Assembly: GCA_029215795.1 (NCBI GenBank)
Contig: JARDYH010000001.1
Location: 353,610,154 to 353,674,153, forward strand
DNA: 64,000 nt
Source of the DNA: Anniella stebbinsi
Lineage: Eukaryota; Chordata; Lepidosauria; Squamata; Anniellidae
Direction: 5' to 3'
A program made the position numbers and the translations under genes. Within the stretch, counting starts at the first letter, position 1, and every line of letters starts with the position of its first letter. This document shows, in pieces, positions 1-10,079 of the stretch. The notes below the pieces were generated by a model, which searched no databases, had not been told where the DNA came from, and saw only the letters and a list, made by a program, of their open reading frames with translations.

Positions 1-120
1 AGGGGTGGAGTGGAGTGGAACGGAAGAGTGAAGGAGCGAAGAAGGGGATCGTAAGCTTGACGTGCTTCTGTCTCAGAGTTAAAAAAAACAAGGAGGCAAA
101 GGAGGGGGGGGGAATTAGGT

Positions 121-435
121 GTGATGGAAGTCATAGTGATGGCCACCAATTTGGATGGCATTAAAAGGGAGTTAGACAAATTCCTGGAGGAGAAGGCTGT
201 CAATGGCTACTAGTCCTGATGGCTGTATGTTACCTCCAGTATCAGAGGCATTATTCCTATATACATCAGTTGCTGGGGAACATGGGCCGAGGGCGCTATT
301 GCACTCATGGGCGTGAGGGTGTTGTTGCACTCATGGTCTGCTTGTGAGTTGCCTGTTGACAGCTGTTGGGCCACTGTGTGAACAGAGTGCTGGACTACAT
401 TGCCCCTTGGTCTGATCCAGCATGGCTCTTATGTT
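121..435 (+). mobile_element. CR1-type LINE, 3' end fragment
   Basis: This carries the end of a CR1 reverse-transcriptase frame (reading like ATNLDG...LDKFLEEKAVNGY) followed by the CR1 3' UTR that ends near 'tgatccagcatggctctta'. Only the last few hundred bases are present, so the copy is 5' truncated and dead. The same 3' UTR recurs at least seven times in the window. The preceding 120 bases are purine-rich and show nothing else. Confidence 0.85.
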
Positions 436-550
436 ATTACCGGTTCACCGACTTTTTCTCTTTTCTCTACGGCTGGTGCCCCTTCAACAGCAACATGAAA
501 GATAGGAGGGTGTGAGGTGCTCCAGGGGGAACAGGCATCCTAACTCTTTA

Positions 551-687
551 AAACAGCAGTCTTCAACCTGGTGCCTTCCGGATGTGCCGAACTGCAACTC
601 CCATCATTCCTACCCAGCACCGCTTGGAATGATAGGACGTGCAGTGCAACACATCAGGAGGGCAACAGGTTGGAGAAGGCCGTCCTA
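551..687. mobile_element. short palindromic MITE ('acaactcccat' type)
   Basis: The two ends are near reverse complements (cttcaacctggtgcc... / ...ggcaacaggttggagaag), with 'actgcaactcccatcat' inside. Related copies lie near 14127, 32640, 52372 and 61633. It is non-coding. I infer a hAT-type non-autonomous element from this common amniote pattern. Confidence 0.6.
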
Positions 688-1059
688 GACCCTTCCCAAC
701 CCCAAACCGGCAGCTAAACTCTGGTGGTCACAGGAAAGAAAGTTCCGTCTCCGGTCTTACTTAGCTCGGCGGCGGTCCAGGAGTCGTCATCCCCCGATCT
801 TCAAGCGATGCACGTGCCAGCCGGCATGTCCGGGATCCCAATAACCGAGCCTCGTAGCCGAGTTCTCACTTGCAAAGTCTGCAGCGTTGCAAGCTGCCAC
901 TGAAAAACATTTCCCGGGATGAGCTCTGAGCAAATTTGGAAACCCGGGTGATTGGGGGGGGGGGGGGTGATTTCGTATTTCAGCTCCCCACCCAAAACGT
1001 GGCACCCACCAGCTGTGTGGGATCCAACACCCATTATCCCCAGCCCACCTGCTGGGATT

Positions 1060-1790
1060 GTGGTCCCAGATAGCTGCCGGCGCCCGGTTGGTGAAAGCTG
1101 CCCCATTTCCCTCCCTCTTGGAAAGGCCAGGGGCTCCTCCAAGGCACGACCTGGGAGTTGGGCGGTGACTCGCTGCGGACACGCCTCCTGGGCGGCATCT
1201 GATCGCCTATCTCGCCATAGACTTCGCCGAAGACGCGCAGGCAGGCTGGCTGGCTGCTGCTCCTTCTTCGCCATGCCGGGACCCGAGGCGCTCCTCGCCC
1301 TCTTGGCCGCGCCTGCCTTGCTGGCGTTGGCCCTTGTCATCTCTGGCCCGTGGAGGCGCTTGGACGCCCAAATGCCGCTGAGCTTAATGCAGGAGCTGGA
1401 GCGGCGGCAGACGGATCTGAGCCGCTTGGCGAGCTCCGCCCGGGCGCGGGGCGCTCCGGCTCTCCCCGCGGGCGTCCTGGGCTGCGCCGAGCTGCGCGGC
1501 GTGGCGGGCGTGAGCTTGGCCGGCTCCGGCATTACCAAGCTGGTGCTGAGGGCCGCCGTGTCGCCCTGCGGCGAGGAGATCGCCCTGAAAGCCGTGCACT
1601 GGGCCGGCACCGACGTGAGCCGCTGCCTACAGCGCTACCAGCATCCGGAAGGTTGCTACCGGCTCGCCTCTTACAAGCTGCTCAAAGAGGCGTTTTTGCT
1701 GCAGAGCCTCGATCACCCCGGCGTCGTCAAGGCACGTAGGACTGGCGTCGGGCAAGGGGCGAGGCAGGCATCCCGATTGGCAATTCTCTA
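1060..1790 (+). promoter_or_regulatory. CpG-rich promoter/first-exon region of the PKDCC-like gene
   Basis: CpG density and GC content rise sharply around exon 1 compared with the AT-rich surroundings. No clear TATA box precedes the ATG at 1273, as is usual for CpG-island promoters. Long G tracts flank the region at 954-967 and 1803-1818. The transcription start cannot be placed from sequence alone. Confidence 0.6.
1273..1731 (+). CDS. PKDCC-like: PKDCC-like exon 1 (signal anchor, Gly loop, ATP lysine)
   Basis: It encodes residues 1-153 in very GC-rich sequence and ends in phase 0 after ...HPGVVK. The end is set by continuity with exon 2 (VVK then LHGQCYDR). This makes the donor AAG|GCACGT, a GC donor. 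The nearby GT at 1736-1737 would shift the frame. Confidence 0.85.
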
Positions 1791-4700
1791 TCACTGAATA
1801 TTGGGGGGGGGGGGGGGGTTTGCACTCCAGAGCTCCCTTTGGCCCGCTGACGTGGTCGTTGAATTTGTATGTATTGGTTGCATGTATGGGCTCCATCACA
1901 CCAGCGGTTTAACGCACTCTCGCCACTTCTGGTATCTGGTTTTGCGCGGAAGTAAAAAAAACGCGGAGGCAAACGGGGTGGGGGATAGGTGTGATGGAGC
2001 TCTATAGCCCGCCTTTCCACCCAGTGGTGGTCTAGGCGGGTCCAAATGGGGCTTGATCCCGTTGAAATCCAATAAGGTGTCTGCCGTAATTAGGGCTGCG
2101 TTCCTAAACACGTTTATTATCTGAGAGTAAATCCCGCTAAACATGGGAAACGGGGATAGGATTGTGGGAGGTTTGAGGCCACCTGGAAACTGTATTTTGA
2201 ACTCCGCCCTCCCGGTAATTTTAGATGTGCGGTGGTGGCCTATGGCTGCTGCTGGGGAAGGGAAATGCTCTTTGCACATGTTCTGAAAATGTTGAGATTG
2301 AGTCCGGCTCAAAACTAAGAACCTAGTTCATGAACCAAACATGTAATGGCTATGCTTAGTGAAAAATCTAGCACTCTGTTGGTGTTTTATTAACGTGCAA
2401 TACTACAATTTTACCTCCTTTGTAAACCCACAAACTGAGCAACCCAGTCCTAATAAGCATGTTTGGAAGCAAGTTCTACTAAGTTCAGTGGACTTACTTC
2501 CAAATAAGTGTGCCAAGGCTTGCAGCATAAAGACATGGCTTTAGGTATATTTTGCTGCAATGGATTGGGATTTGAACTGATTGCAACCAGAGCCACATTA
2601 TTTTCTTTTATAACAAAAAGTGGAGTATACATTTTAAAAATTAAATTATTAAATGATGTCTTCAGATCTGGTGTTTCTTTCTGTTAAGTGAGGTCTGTCA
2701 CTGATAATTGCTTATGAAGATTATGAAGATCATGTTTTATCCCAAGATCTGTCACTTTATGCTTTAACACTCCACTTCCCGGTTCTGGTGCAAAAGCTTT
2801 TATCCAAGGCGAACACACCTTTCCATGACAAACTTATTTTCTATGATGACTTTTTTTCCAAGCATTGCCCCATAATCAAGGGGCTGGAGCTTCTTCCCTA
2901 TGTGGGAAGCTTACGACATCTGGGATTGGTTAGCTTGGAAAAAAGGAGGGTAAGGGGAGACACGATAGATATGCAAAAAATTATGCATGGTGTGGAGAAT
3001 GGGGACAGGGAGACATTTTTCTCCCTCTCTCATAATGCTAGAACCTGGAGTCATCCCATGATGCTGATTGATGGGAGATTCAGGACAGATAAAAAGAAGT
3101 ACTTTTTCACACAGTGCATAGTTGCTGGGGAACAACGGTGGGAGGGTGCTGTTGCACCTGTATCCTGCTTGTGGGTCCCTGGTCAACAGATGGTTGGCCA
3201 CTGTGTGAAAAGAGTTCTGGAGTAGATGGACCCTTGGTCTGATCCAGCATGGCTCTTCTTATGTTTTGTATTCTTCCTTCATGACTGGAGTGGGATCTAG
3301 TTCATGAAAGCTTATGCTGCACTGTTAGTCTTTAAGGTCTTATGTTACTGTATTTCTGTTGTTGTTTGCTGAAAGAGACTAACATGCCTACTCCTCCGGA
3401 ATTCCTTCGGTGAGTGGAAATGGTAACCTACAGGTTTAGTAAAATGCATAAATTTAGGATGCAGCCCTATCACCATGATCATAAGCCTCTGAACCGGGAC
3501 ACTTACGGTCATGCAAAGCAGAGCTGGAGGAGCAGAGAAGGCAAACTTCGCCTCCTCCTCCTCTGCATTTTCACTTCACCTATATAGCTGGGGCGCTTCA
3601 GAGGGGAAGGTGGCTGAAAAGGCCCCTGGATAGCTCATATCCTGCCTCTCCAGTCTCCTTCCTGTCCACTGAAATGTCCCCTTTCCCTGTCCGAGGGGCA
3701 GCATGTTGGAGTGCAAATTCATGGAAAATAAAGCTATCAGTGGTTGCTTTTCATGACAGTGTTCTCCAAATTCAGAGGCTTCTGAATACCAACTGCTGGG
3801 GCAAAAATGCCGGAGAGGGCTGTTGCCTGGTTCGCATGATCACAGAGGGAAATCAAGCCTCAGTGGCTTATTTTCCCACTTCGTGTGTGCTAGTCGCAAG
3901 CTGCCTAATTAGCATAATTGCATACACCAGTCGTGGATTGTCATGACGTAAGACCTTCAGGGTGGTTTGTAAACCATCCCAGCCACCCTTGCCAGATAGG
4001 ACATTGTGCCAATCCATACCCCGTGAGGATAATTATGCTAATTTGGCAGCTGGGCATGGGCAAGGAGGGGAGATAAGCCACCATGGCTTATTTTCCCTCT
4101 GTGGTCATGCAAACCCGATCTTCATGTCCTGCTTATGGGCTTCCAAGATGCAGAATGTACTAGTTCCCATTGTTTCCAGTGGCCATGCTTGTCCTTTGTT
4201 TTAGGACTCTGGGTGGCCACTATGGAAGACAGGATGACCCAGCAGGACTCTTCTAACTTGTAATGTGCCCTGTCATTCCCCACCCACCCTATCTGAATAT
4301 ATATTTGCATAAAGGAAAGGGTAGGGGTGTCATGCTAGCCCACAACTGTTTTTGCAGACTTGACTAAAACAGGGATTACATAATTACAAACCTCAAGTGC
4401 AGCTGGATGAGCAAGTCTTTGCATCTGCCTTCAGTAAACTAAATCTGAAGCCTCTTTCTTGGCTTAATTACTTGTTAATGACCTGTTGGTAAGGGCATTA
4501 ACAAGTAATTAAAGAAGAAGAGAGCCACAGAAAGCAGATTACTATACATCTTTGAGGGGGAAAATAGTCTTGGCTCATTTAATGGCAAATAAAGATCAAT
4601 AAGAATGCTCTGTTTTCTGGGCGGTATAAACACTCAACTTCAAAACATAGGCTAATTAACTTTATGGGTTGTAGCCAGTATCAACATGCTTAGAACCATC

Positions 4701-7700
4701 CAGGTAGGAATAGCCTTACTGTAGTGGAATCCCATGGGATTAGTTAAATGTTTTGTAAATCTTCATTTGCCCTTCCTCTTCCCCATACAAACTCACACTG
4801 TGTTCTTGCCTTTCAGAAAGCCAAATCCTGAAACTCCATCTTTATTAATACAGTAACCTGTGCATTTTCTTTCCACAGTTGCATGGTCAATGCTACGATA
4901 GAAACTTAGGTCTTGAAATGAACATGGTCACCATGCTGGAGTTGGGAACTCCTTTAGAGATGATTCGGCTTCTGCAGACCCCCTGGGAAGAGAGATTTAA
5001 AGTAAGAAAACAAAAACAAGGGGGTGTTTTTATCAATAGCAGCTGGACCCCAGACTTAGTCCATGCAAAGAGCAAATGAATCTTCTTGACAATCTTTTCT
5101 GTTTGCTTATGGAAAATCTTTTTAAAAATCTCATTTTGATTTCTTTGAAATTGCATTACACACACATCACCGTCACTGATAATGGTTTTAAAAGCCAGAA
5201 AGCTTTGGGGGGGAAATGAAAGTTTATGTCTAAACTTTAAGCATAATTAAAGGAGGGGAAAATTGCATGTATGGTTTTAAGTATATAATAGGTTTCCACC
5301 CCCTGCACCCAATGCAGAATAAAAATGGCCTATGGAACTTACTTTATAGGGACACAGGAAGCACTGTATCCCAGGTGAGACTATTTGTGCATTCAGCCTA
5401 GTATTATCTGTTTATTAATTTACTACATTTATAGCCTGCTTTTTCTCCAAGGAGCCCAAGACAGCATAATTCCTTTTTCTATTTTATCGTCACAACAATC
5501 CTGTGAGGTAGGTTAGGCTGAGTGTGAGTGACTGGTCCAAAGTCACCCAGTGAGCTTCATGTCCAAGTGGGGACTAGAACCCGGATCTCCTGAGTTCTAG
5601 TCCAACATGCTAACCACTACACCACACTGGCTGGTTACCATGACTGGCCATTGCTCTCTGGGCTCTTAGGCACCTTGGATAGCTCCTTTAGTTCTGACAA
5701 ACATAGAGCGGATTCCACTGACCTTGGAGCCACCAGCATCCACTGATTCCACCCCTCCTTCCCACCTGGTTTTCAATTTCTCCCCAACAGAGAGTCAGCA
5801 TTCTGTCCACACTGAGCATGCTCAGTCCTCATTGGGCTCAGTCCCCGCCCCTGATAGAGTTCCCCTCCGAAAGTTTTTTCTTTTGTACTTGTGCAAACCT
5901 TGGATTTCCTGATACCTTCCCTCTTGTGTGCATACACATGGACAATTCATATTGCTTCAGCCTTCCCCCATGTATTTGAATGCTCCCAATTATTCTGTCT
6001 TCACCTCCTCTCTTTCAGATTTGCCTGGATCTGGTTGAACTGCTCTATTACTTGGCAAATTCTCCTCTGGGCTCCATTGCCCTTTTGGATTTCCAGCCCA
6101 GGCAATTTGTGATGGTGAACGGGCTTCTGAAAGTTACAGACCTAGATGATGTGAGCACTGAAGAGTTGTCCTGCAAGGCCGATGAGGACTGCACACTGGA
6201 ATTCCCCACAAAGAGCTTCCCTTTCCAATGTGCCGTGCATGGGAAGTGTGAAGGAATAAATGAGAAAAGGAATCTCTTCAATGCATACCGGTATGTTGGA
6301 GATACCATTAGTATAAATGGGAAAGAGCAACATTGTAGTGTAGGGGTCCCCTCCCTTCATGCGACCCGTAGGTACATTAAGCAGTTTGAGAAACTGCTTT
6401 GGACACCACCACAAAATGGCTACCATGGAGGATGTCAAATAATGGTTGTGGTGGGTGCCTGGCGAGTCAGAAGTGGTGCATGGGGGAGATAAATAGCAAA
6501 GCTAGAGGCTGGGAGGGAAATAGTAAAGGAAAGGGGTAAAAGAGAGAAAAAGAAGGCTAGGGATGGGGAAGGGAGAGAAATGGCAAGGAAAGGGGTTGGG
6601 TGGACAGAAATAGTTAATCCCAGAAGATCGCTGACATACTATTGAAGATTTGAAAAATAATAAAATTAAAATAATACATTTTTTTAGATATTTCTTCATG
6701 TATCTCTTGCCACATACTGCCCCTTTCACTTTGCAACCCATTCTGGCAGATATCCTGAACGCCACAGGTATGTGCCAATATGACATTTTAAAAGGCATTT
6801 ATTTAAGTAAGAACGGCTTTAAAGCATCTTTAAAACATTGCCCACACCCACCCATCCCTCTGTGCATGTAGGTGATTTGCGATACGGAGCAAATGAAACT
6901 CGGAGAGCTTTTCAGGAAGTTTTGCATTTGTACAAATCTGGACTTTACCTGCAGAAAAAGCCTTCTCATTTAAAAGGTACTGATTTCAGGAGATACTTCC
7001 AAAGCCTTTACAGAATGATTTAATCTCAGTGAGGAACATCAAACTGCAGAGTATAGCATGGCTGGCCCTGCCATGATTCTTAGTGAGCCACGTGGTTCGG
7101 TTGGTGGATCAGGTGCCACGGTGGAACACGGCCAGAGAGCGCTGTTGCTGCTCTGCCACTACGTCGTCTGCAACTGCTGCTACTGCCACAGTCTGCTGCC
7201 ACCACTACTTTTGCTACCTTGGCAAATATGGTTTAACTCAAAACAGTATTTGCTGCTGCAAGAAAATGGCTGGCGGGACTCCTGTGAGGCTGTTTAGGGC
7301 AAGGCACTGTGTGCGAGGTAGACCTGGGGGTCACCTGCCCCACTGCCGCTTTGCTGTGATGATGGCAAATACTACCTAAAGCTTAAACCAAGGGCCTTGA
7401 ACCTCAAGCCTGCAGGCCACATCCGACCCAGGTTCTAAGCCAACTTTCTTCCCAAGTCAATGAGTGGTTCCCCTTTGTCCCCCCCTTCTAAAAGTTTGAA
7501 ATGTTTTCCTAAGGTTTAGTTACTGGCAGTAGGAGATTGAAGTTTAAATATGGTGGTATTTTGGCCCCACCCCTTTTGCCTTTAGCTCTGCCCCTATGAC
7601 CTTTGGCCCCTCCCAGTGCTGGAATACAGCTCTCAGAAGCTCCTTAGAAATTGACTTTGGCACTTGGTCTGAAAGAGATTCCATGCCACTGGTTTAAACC

Positions 7701-10079
7701 ATTAATGAGATGAGATTTTGTATAGGTTTTAATATATTAATGGTTTAATTTGTTTTAGAATTGTATATTCTGTCTTATATGTATGATTTTATCTGTACGC
7801 TGCCCTGAGATCCTTGTGATATAGGGCGGGATATAAATGTAATAATAATAACAACAACAACAACTTCGTCTTCTCCCTTACCTCCCAAGAATACATTGTC
7901 TTAAAGGGATTCAGTAATAAGGATACAGAGGACTACAAGTGCTGGCCGTCTTATAGCCATTTGGGATGCATGATCTCTGTTCACAATGCAGAGGAAGCGG
8001 CGGCCATTTGCAGTTCGCATCCACAGTGCCAACATTTTATCGTCACTCCACGGAGGACGTGGACAGGTGAGAGCAAGTGACTTAATATTTCTGACAAACA
8101 CCAGCCAGTCCTTTCCCTCAGATATTATTCTTACGCAGTTTTGAATTTTTATAGTACAGAATCTAGGTGACACTTAAAATATAGTTAAGTTACTTTATCT
8201 AGCTGGCAAATGCTGGGAGTTGTAGGACTTTTTTCTGTCTAAACATGCATAAGATTACACCCTTAATGACTCTTTAGCTGCCTGTTGTACCACTCCACCA
8301 TTCTTGCTATTCCCCAGATTAAGCTCTGTTGGCCTAATCTGAGTAAACTGTGACATAAATGAAGGTGGTGCAATCAATTGCTGGAATACCTTTTAATATT
8401 TTTTTCTGTCTGTTTGGACACATTAAAATTTGGGATAGAATACACTGAGAGATGCATTTACAGTCAAACCGCAATATCGGACTGAATTCAGATCCAAATT
8501 CAGATCCCTTTCCACTGACTGTCCTAATTTTTTCTGAGTAAATTTGCTCTGTGTCATTAAACAGCTTCTGTGTCCACCAGCCCAAGACTGGATGAAGTAA
8601 TCAATGTGGCATCCATAGGCCTTTATTTCAAATACCTTGGGGTATTTGAGATGAAAAGCCTATAATGAGAGCTGCACTTATAACTATGCCAATAATATTT
8701 ACGATAGTCTTTTATCAATCTAAATCCCCCAAACTGACAAATTTCACAAATGCCCTATAATTGGCTGATGACAGCCTTTCATTGACAGTAGACAGTGTAC
8801 ATTTTAGTATGCAGAAGCTTAGTCTTAGAACCTCACCAGGCCTATGTACCTGCCAGTTGAATAGCCCATTCAGTACTGAATGGGGAACTTGGTACCTAGA
8901 ATGAGATCTCTCCTTTTTAAAGATTAGAACTCTAAGCACAAGAAATTATCTTTCTTGTTAAGTTCTAAGAATCTTTAGCAAAGCTCTGCTTAACAACATA
9001 AATGTTTTATGCCATTTATGCAGGTTATATTTTGATGAGGTTATAAGTATATTTCTAATAAAAATAAAGAATGGATCATAAAGATTTTTTTCTGTACTAA
9101 TTCTTGTTAGTACAAACCCTAGATTGGAACTCCCAAAGCAATCTTAGGTGAAAACTTTGTTTAGAAGTATTTAACACGCTACAGGTGATAAACAGGCTGC
9201 AAAATGCTCCTGAAGAACTGAACTGTAGACTGATAGCTCAAAGTCCCTAAACTGTAACAGGACTGTAACAGCTGAGGCCCTCCTTCAAGTGACGTTCGGA
9301 GAATGGCTACAAGGCAGATTCCCTACTTGGAGGTAGACCCTTGGCGTGCCGCCAACATTGACCCTGTTCAGACGACACGCTAAACCACTGTGGTTAAGCA
9401 TTTTGAGCTCAACTTTTGTGAATTGCCCAGAGAGCTTTGGCTATTAGGCAGTATAGAAATGCAATAAATAAATAAATAAACAAACATTGTGGCATAGTGT
9501 GATGTGTGAACCATTCCTAACCATGGTGGCTACATAACCATGGTTTAAACACACTCACTAGCCATTCGCTGCAAATAGCGGCCTAACCATGGCTTAGCGT
9601 GTTGTCTGAAAAGGCTCAACATCACCTTTTTGGCCCCAGGTTAAGACTTTCCTCTACTCCCAGGCATATGATGGGGCATTATGTTAGTTGTTTATCAGGT
9701 CCTGATGTCTTCTTTAACTGTTTTTTTAGCTGTTTTGTGTTTTTTTTTAAGTTTTGTATGTTAAAAGGTTTTATATTTCATTTTTATTATTTCGTATTTG
9801 TGGTTGTAATTTTTGTGAACCACCCAAAGAGTTTTGACTATTGGGCGGTGCAGAAACAGAATTAATAATATAAATGAATGAATTTAATCTCAGCCAGTGT
9901 TACAAACATCTACTTAGTTGTTACTGATTTTGCTTTGTTCTCTTGCCCTCTGCCCCCAATTATTTTCTCTTCCAGGACGTCCGCTCGCTTTGTTTCAGAG
10001 CAACTTGACTGACTTAATTCCAGGTGGCAACATGGTGGCTTATGTTAAACGACCTACAGCCTCAAGGGGATTCCTCTGA
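1273..10079 (+). CDS. PKDCC-like: PKDCC-family secreted/Golgi tyrosine kinase, PKDCC-like (7 exons)
   Basis: Joining 1273-1731, 4879-5001, 6019-6290, 6688-6767, 6872-6976, 7890-8066 and 9976-10079 gives one open frame of 439 residues plus TGA. Residues 5-24 are a hydrophobic signal or signal-anchor. A Gly-rich loop lies at about 82-94 and a VAIK-type lysine is K106 (EIALKAV). The catalytic-loop-like Asp is D218 (LLDFQPRQF), and DLDD at 235-238 stands in the DFG position, as known for vertebrate lonesome kinase. The C-terminal part has a Cys-rich CWPSY module (C364, C373, C387, C393) and TWTG. N-x-T sequons occur at 309, 319 and 415. Family members phosphorylate tyrosines of secretory-pathway and matrix proteins. 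The start has context cgccATGc and no better upstream ATG. It is shorter than human PKDCC (493 residues, from memory) and clearly diverged, so I favour the non-mammalian PKDCC-like paralogue; orthology is unproven. Confidence 0.9.
2866..3264 (+). mobile_element. CR1-type LINE fragment in intron 1
   Basis: It translates like the CR1 RT C-terminus ([46 protein letters not shown]-like), followed by the usual CR1 3' UTR. The stretch normally encoding the last 40 or so residues is missing at about 3120, where 'cacacagtgcatag' joins directly to the 3' UTR. That is an internal deletion. Confidence 0.88.
3277..3405 (+). repeat. dispersed retroelement 3' end ('gaaagcttatgctgc' family)
   Basis: Its motif order matches 13608-13712 on the opposite strand: 'agtgggatctagttcatgaaagcttatg', then 'ttagtctttaaggt', then 'gactaacatgcctac'. 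This is a widespread reptile repeat. A link to Penelope-like elements is possible but unproven. Confidence 0.5.
3829..4116. mobile_element. palindromic MITE in intron 1
   Basis: The ends are inverted: ggttcgcatgatcacagagg at the left, and the complement of cctctgtggtcatgcaaacc at the right. Each is followed inward by a 'aagccNNNNtggctta' motif. No coding capacity is visible. The ends resemble those of the 50.3-kb element. Confidence 0.65.
4464..4512. repeat. perfect 17-bp inverted repeat with TAATTA cores
   Basis: TTAATTACTTGTTAATG at 4464-4480 is exactly complemented at 4496-4512, with a 15-base loop. Each arm carries a TAATTA core, the shape of a homeodomain binding site. It lies in intron 1 about 370 bases before exon 2. 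The surrounding 4120-4860 shows no repeat I recognise. Confidence 0.6.
4879..5001 (+). CDS. PKDCC-like: PKDCC-like exon 2
   Basis: Acceptor tttccacag, then 41 codons (residues 154-194, LHGQCYDR... to ...PWEERFK), then donor AAA|GTAAGA. Both borders are phase 0. It holds the N-lobe/hinge part of the kinase domain ([14 protein letters not shown]). Confidence 0.9.
5410..5633 (-). mobile_element. MIR-like tRNA-derived SINE
   Basis: On the - strand it has an A-box-like 'agtgtggtgtagtggttag', a B-box-like 'ggttctagtcc', then the MIR-type core with 'cagcctaacctacctcacag'. It ends in an L2-like tail (ggctataaatgtagtaaa). Similar copies lie at 61197 and inside the 18.6-20.4 kb inverted repeat. Confidence 0.75.
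6019..6290 (+). CDS. PKDCC-like: PKDCC-like exon 3 (catalytic core)
   Basis: Acceptor ctctttcag, then residues 195-284 plus two bases of R285, then donor CG|GTATGT (phase 2). It contains the catalytic-loop and DFG-equivalent motifs ([16 protein letters not shown]), several cysteines and the family signature [12 protein letters not shown]. Confidence 0.93.
6500..6612 (+). repeat. polypurine tract in intron 3
   Basis: Almost pure A/G sequence of about 100 bases with loose internal repetition (ggaaaggggt, gggagagaaat). It has no coding sense. Confidence 0.7.
6688..6767 (+). CDS. PKDCC-like: PKDCC-like exon 4
   Basis: The acceptor is attttttttag-like and runs straight into TATTTCTTCATG. The exon encodes residues 285-311 ([12 protein letters not shown]... 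to ...ILNAT) and ends with donor G|GTATGT (phase 1). The N-A-T sequon is at residues 309-311. Confidence 0.9.
6872..6976 (+). CDS. PKDCC-like: PKDCC-like exon 5
   Basis: The acceptor is tgcatgtag, and the exon is phase 1 at both ends. It encodes residues 312-346 ([10 protein letters not shown]... to ...[11 protein letters not shown]). Its donor AAAG|GTACTG is weak beyond the first four bases. Confidence 0.88.
7389..7690. repeat. dispersed repeat, intron 5 copy
   Basis: It shares ordered blocks with 38263-38605: 'ttttggccccnccccttttgccttt', 'gaagctcct' and 'tctgaaagag'. The spacing is similar. The family is not recognised, and it is probably a non-autonomous DNA element. Confidence 0.55.
7720..7863 (+). 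mobile_element. L2-type LINE 3' tail
   Basis: This is a typical L2 3' end: T-rich stretch, 'cgctgccctgagatccttg', 'gggcgggatataaatg', then a trinucleotide tail (ATA/AAC)n. It abuts exon 6. Confidence 0.7.
7890..8066 (+). CDS. PKDCC-like: PKDCC-like exon 6 (CWPSY cysteine module)
   Basis: Acceptor cctcccaag, residues 347-405, donor ACAG|GTGAGA, phase 1 at both ends. It holds [12 protein letters not shown], then CSSHPQC and RTWTG, with four cysteines spaced as in the PKDCC family. An L2 tail with an (AAC)n run ends only about 28 bases upstream, so an insertion lies very close to the acceptor. Confidence 0.9.
8205..8262 (+). repeat. short dispersed repeat ('tgggagttgtaggactt')
   Basis: It matches 19395-19462 closely (atgctgggagttgtaggact ... 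gcataagatt.cacc). The rest of intron 6 from 8263 to 9360 shows only short hairpins, such as 8618-8665, and no recognisable gene. Confidence 0.5.
9361..9618. mobile_element. MITE with 'ttcagacgacacgctaa' termini, carrying a nested L2-type tail
   Basis: The left end 'ctgttcagacgacacgcta' is complemented at the right by 'tagcgtgttgtctgaaaa', with 'accatggt' motifs inside. An L2-like tail (aattgcccagagagctttgg ... aataaataaataaata) at about 9418-9483 is inserted in it. Confidence 0.65.
9640..9885 (+). mobile_element. L2-like LINE/SINE 3' end in intron 6
   Basis: T-rich sequence leads to 'gtgaaccacccaaagagttt', 'tattgggcggtgcagaaa' and an A/T tail with aatgaatgaa. The same tail type recurs at 14245, 29475, 32285, 37870, 45693 and 57917. 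Confidence 0.65.
9976..10079 (+). CDS. PKDCC-like: PKDCC-like exon 7 (C-terminus and stop)
   Basis: Acceptor tcttccag, residues 406-439, stop TGA at 10077-10079. It encodes [15 protein letters not shown]... and ends [12 protein letters not shown], extending a few residues past the family-typical YVK end. Confidence 0.88.

Noticed and set aside
801..1610. Long - strand frame of 269 residues over the promoter and exon 1
   Set aside because: It is the GC-rich shadow of exon 1, with low-complexity composition and no family resemblance.
1732..1737. Using the GT at 1736 as exon 1 donor
   Set aside because: It adds four bases and breaks the frame into exon 2, whose phase and family match (LHGQCYDR) are clear.
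2788..3225. 145-residue frame as a host gene
   Set aside because: It is the RT C-terminus of a CR1 LINE with an internal deletion.
7058..7379. Additional exon in intron 5
   Set aside because: The open frames use repetitive CTG/GCT words; no splice-compatible family match, and exons 5 and 6 join in phase without it.
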